Below, piece after piece: positions 62,901 through 64,000 of a stretch of DNA of 64,000 nucleotides (within the stretch, counting starts at the first letter, position 1; each line of letters begins with the position of its first letter). Under the pieces are notes generated by a model. It was not told the origin of the DNA. It ran no database searches and was given only the letters and a program-made list of their open reading frames with translations. The position numbers and the translations under genes are program-made. Origin of the DNA: SZAS-103 sp038226665 (lineage in GTDB: Bacteria; Pseudomonadota; Gammaproteobacteria; Xanthomonadales; Xanthomonadaceae); NCBI GenBank assembly GCA_038226665.1, contig JBBRQI010000001.1:1-64000 (forward strand). The letters run 5' to 3'.

Positions 62901-63671
62901 ATGTGGAAACTTCTTGCCTGCGCATTGTTGTTCACCCCGGCACTCGCGCACGCCGATCAATGCCGATTCGAATCGCCGCGCAATGCCACGCTCGACCTGA
63001 CTGGCGTGCGCACGGTAGTGATCGACCTGCACCAGCACAACCTGCATTTGAACGGAACGCCCGCAGCCACGGGGCAACTACGCGGCCGCGCCTGCGCGAG
63101 TTCGCAGGATCGACTCGACGACCTGCGCGTGACCCAGCACCGCGAAGGCGACCGCTTGATTCTCAGCGCGGACAGCACATCGTCCAGCTGGAACATCGGT
63201 CTGTTCGGCGTATCGCATTACGCCTACCTGGACTTGCAGGTGGACATTCCCGCGACGCTCGCAGTGGAACTCGAGATCGGTTCCGGCGATGCGCACGTGG
63301 CGAACCTTGCCCAGCTCGAAGCGCGCGTCGGTTCCGGCGACCTGCAAGTCAACGGCGTTCGCGGACGCTTCGATGCACATGTCGGATCGGGCGACATCAA
63401 GGCCGACGATGTCGGTGAGACCCATGTCGCCGCGATCGGCTCGGGCGACTTCACCATCAATCGCGTGCGCGGCAACCTGTCGATCGGCAGCATCGGTTCG
63501 GGCGATGCCAACCTGCGCGCGATCGGCGGCAGCGTCGATGTCCAATCGATCGGCTCCGGCGACCTGCACGTGGACGGCGTCGCGCACGACCTGCATGTCG
63601 CGCGCGTCGGCAGCGGCGATGTCGACCACAAGAGCGTTGCCGGACGCGTGGATGTGCCGAAACAAGATTGA
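62901..63671 (+). CDS. Secreted GSGD-repeat beta-solenoid protein (DUF4097/GIN-like)
   Basis: 256 residues with signal peptide MWKLLACALLFTPALAHA and a Cys pair (QCRF, GRACASS). From about residue 125 the motif GSGD recurs seven times at roughly 15-20-residue spacing, each after a V/I-G turn (VELEIGSGDAHV, EARVGSGDLQV, AAIGSGDFTI, QSIGSGDLHV...). This is the ladder pattern of DUF4097/GIN adhesin-head beta-helices. It probably acts in the periplasm or at the cell surface. A terminator follows at 63700. Confidence 0.8.
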   Translation: MWKLLACALLFTPALAHADQCRFESPRNATLDLTGVRTVVIDLHQHNLHLNGTPAATGQLRGRACASSQDRLDDLRVTQHREGDRLILSADSTSSSWNIGLFGVSHYAYLDLQVDIPATLAVELEIGSGDAHVANLAQLEARVGSGDLQVNGVRGRFDAHVGSGDIKADDVGETHVAAIGSGDFTINRVRGNLSIGSIGSGDANLRAIGGSVDVQSIGSGDLHVDGVAHDLHVARVGSGDVDHKSVAGRVDVPKQD

Positions 63672-63699
63672 CTCGTCATGTCCAGATAAGCGTGGAAAG

Positions 63700-63728
63700 A
63701 GCGCCCCGAATTCCGGGCGCTTTTTATT
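63700..63728 (+). terminator. Intrinsic terminator after the GSGD-repeat gene
   Basis: A perfect 7-bp stem agcgccc / gggcgct with an 8-nt loop, followed by ttttattt. Confidence 0.88.
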
Positions 63729-63752
63729 TCTCTCTCCTCGCGGTGCCATCCG

Positions 63753-63977
63753 GTCTGGATTCTTGTCTGGCTTCATCATCCCTGCGGCCACACTTGCTGT
63801 GGTGCCATACGCTTCGGTCGCTGGCATGCCATTGATTCTCGGCGTCGATCGCTTCATGAGCGCGTGCCGCTCGCTGACCAACTTCATCGGCAACGGCGTG
63901 GCGACGGTCGGGTGGCGAAGTGGGAGCACGAGCAGGACGGCGAGACGTTGGGCGGGAATTGGCCGGTTCGGGCGTGA
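63753..63977 (+). pseudogene. C-terminal remnant of a DctA-type dicarboxylate symporter
   Basis: GFLSGFIIPAATLAVVPYAS then VAGMPLILGVDRFMSACRSL and TNFIGNGVATV match the last helices of DctA/GltP symporters. One missing base near 63905 moves the rest (VAKWEHEQDGETLG) into another frame, ending at a TGA at 63975. The first 300 or more residues are absent and no start or ribosome-binding site is present. Confidence 0.75.
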
Positions 63978-64000
63978 CGAATCCGGAAGGAATTGCTTAG

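Overview
The window is high-GC DNA from a gammaproteobacterium, most likely of the order Xanthomonadales (Lysobacterales). That call rests on gene content: a methionine synthase split into two overlapping genes behind a SahR-type regulator, a kynurenine meta-cleavage operon, a giant NAD-glutamate dehydrogenase, a CydAB oxidase, the rpsF-rpsR-rplI-dnaB-alr block and a Xanthomonad-style REP sequence. Genus and species cannot be fixed from sequence reading alone.

Left 10 kb: an accessory island beside ssrA (tmRNA, 10109-10461). Its frame is an MmeI-like fused restriction-methyltransferase gene read leftwards from 8338. A 6.53-kb ISL3-family transposon (229-6759) has split this gene. The transposon has near-perfect terminal inverted repeats and an exact 8-bp target duplication (gaatatat at 221-228 and 6760-6767), and removing it rejoins the methyltransferase frame exactly. 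The transposon carries an ISL3 transposase, a broken transglutaminase-like gene, an IS5-family remnant and a leftward passenger cassette. The cassette is a 49-residue peptide with a Cys-rich tail, an intrinsic terminator, a TTG-started membrane M50 protease with a PqqD-like N-terminus, an HtrB/LpxL-like acyltransferase with a PqqD-like C-terminus, and a secreted protein of unknown function. It reads as an undescribed RiPP-type pathway travelling on a transposon. Between the methyltransferase and ssrA are a damaged HigBA pair, a GNAT remnant, an intact YoeB/YefM-type pair and a displaced copy of the ssrA 3' region.

10.5-26.6 kb: OsmC peroxidase, a DUF3011 protein, cydAB, a WS/DGAT acyltransferase, photolyase, alr, dnaB, rplI, rpsR and rpsF (S6 with a long Asp-Arg-Gly tail). 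An electron-transfer trio follows: a Tat-exported HiPIP, a monohaem cytochrome fused to a predicted outer-membrane barrel (Cyc2-like), and a dihaem c4 lipoprotein, with a perfect FNR-type box upstream. Such a set could oxidise Fe(II) or another extracellular donor. Then come an A-type Fe-S carrier and asnS.

27-37 kb: a compact rightward run for tryptophan/3-hydroxyanthranilate catabolism: PaiB-like protein, SDR, 2-aminomuconate semialdehyde dehydrogenase, beta-carbonic anhydrase, aminomuconate deaminase, 3-HAO, ACMSD, KynU and KMO, ending in exonuclease I, whose start overlaps the kmo stop.

37-64 kb: DUF2461, an MFS permease, a 5'-nucleotidase, NAD kinase, NAD-GDH, acyl-CoA dehydrogenase, sahR-metH(N)-metH(C), an Nramp gene with three frameshifts, DUF2058, slyX, ugd, an FKBP isomerase, an NTF2-like protein, a YtrA-regulated ABC exporter operon with a clear promoter-operator, DUF4386, a lipoprotein, a GSGD-repeat secreted protein and a decayed DctA fragment.
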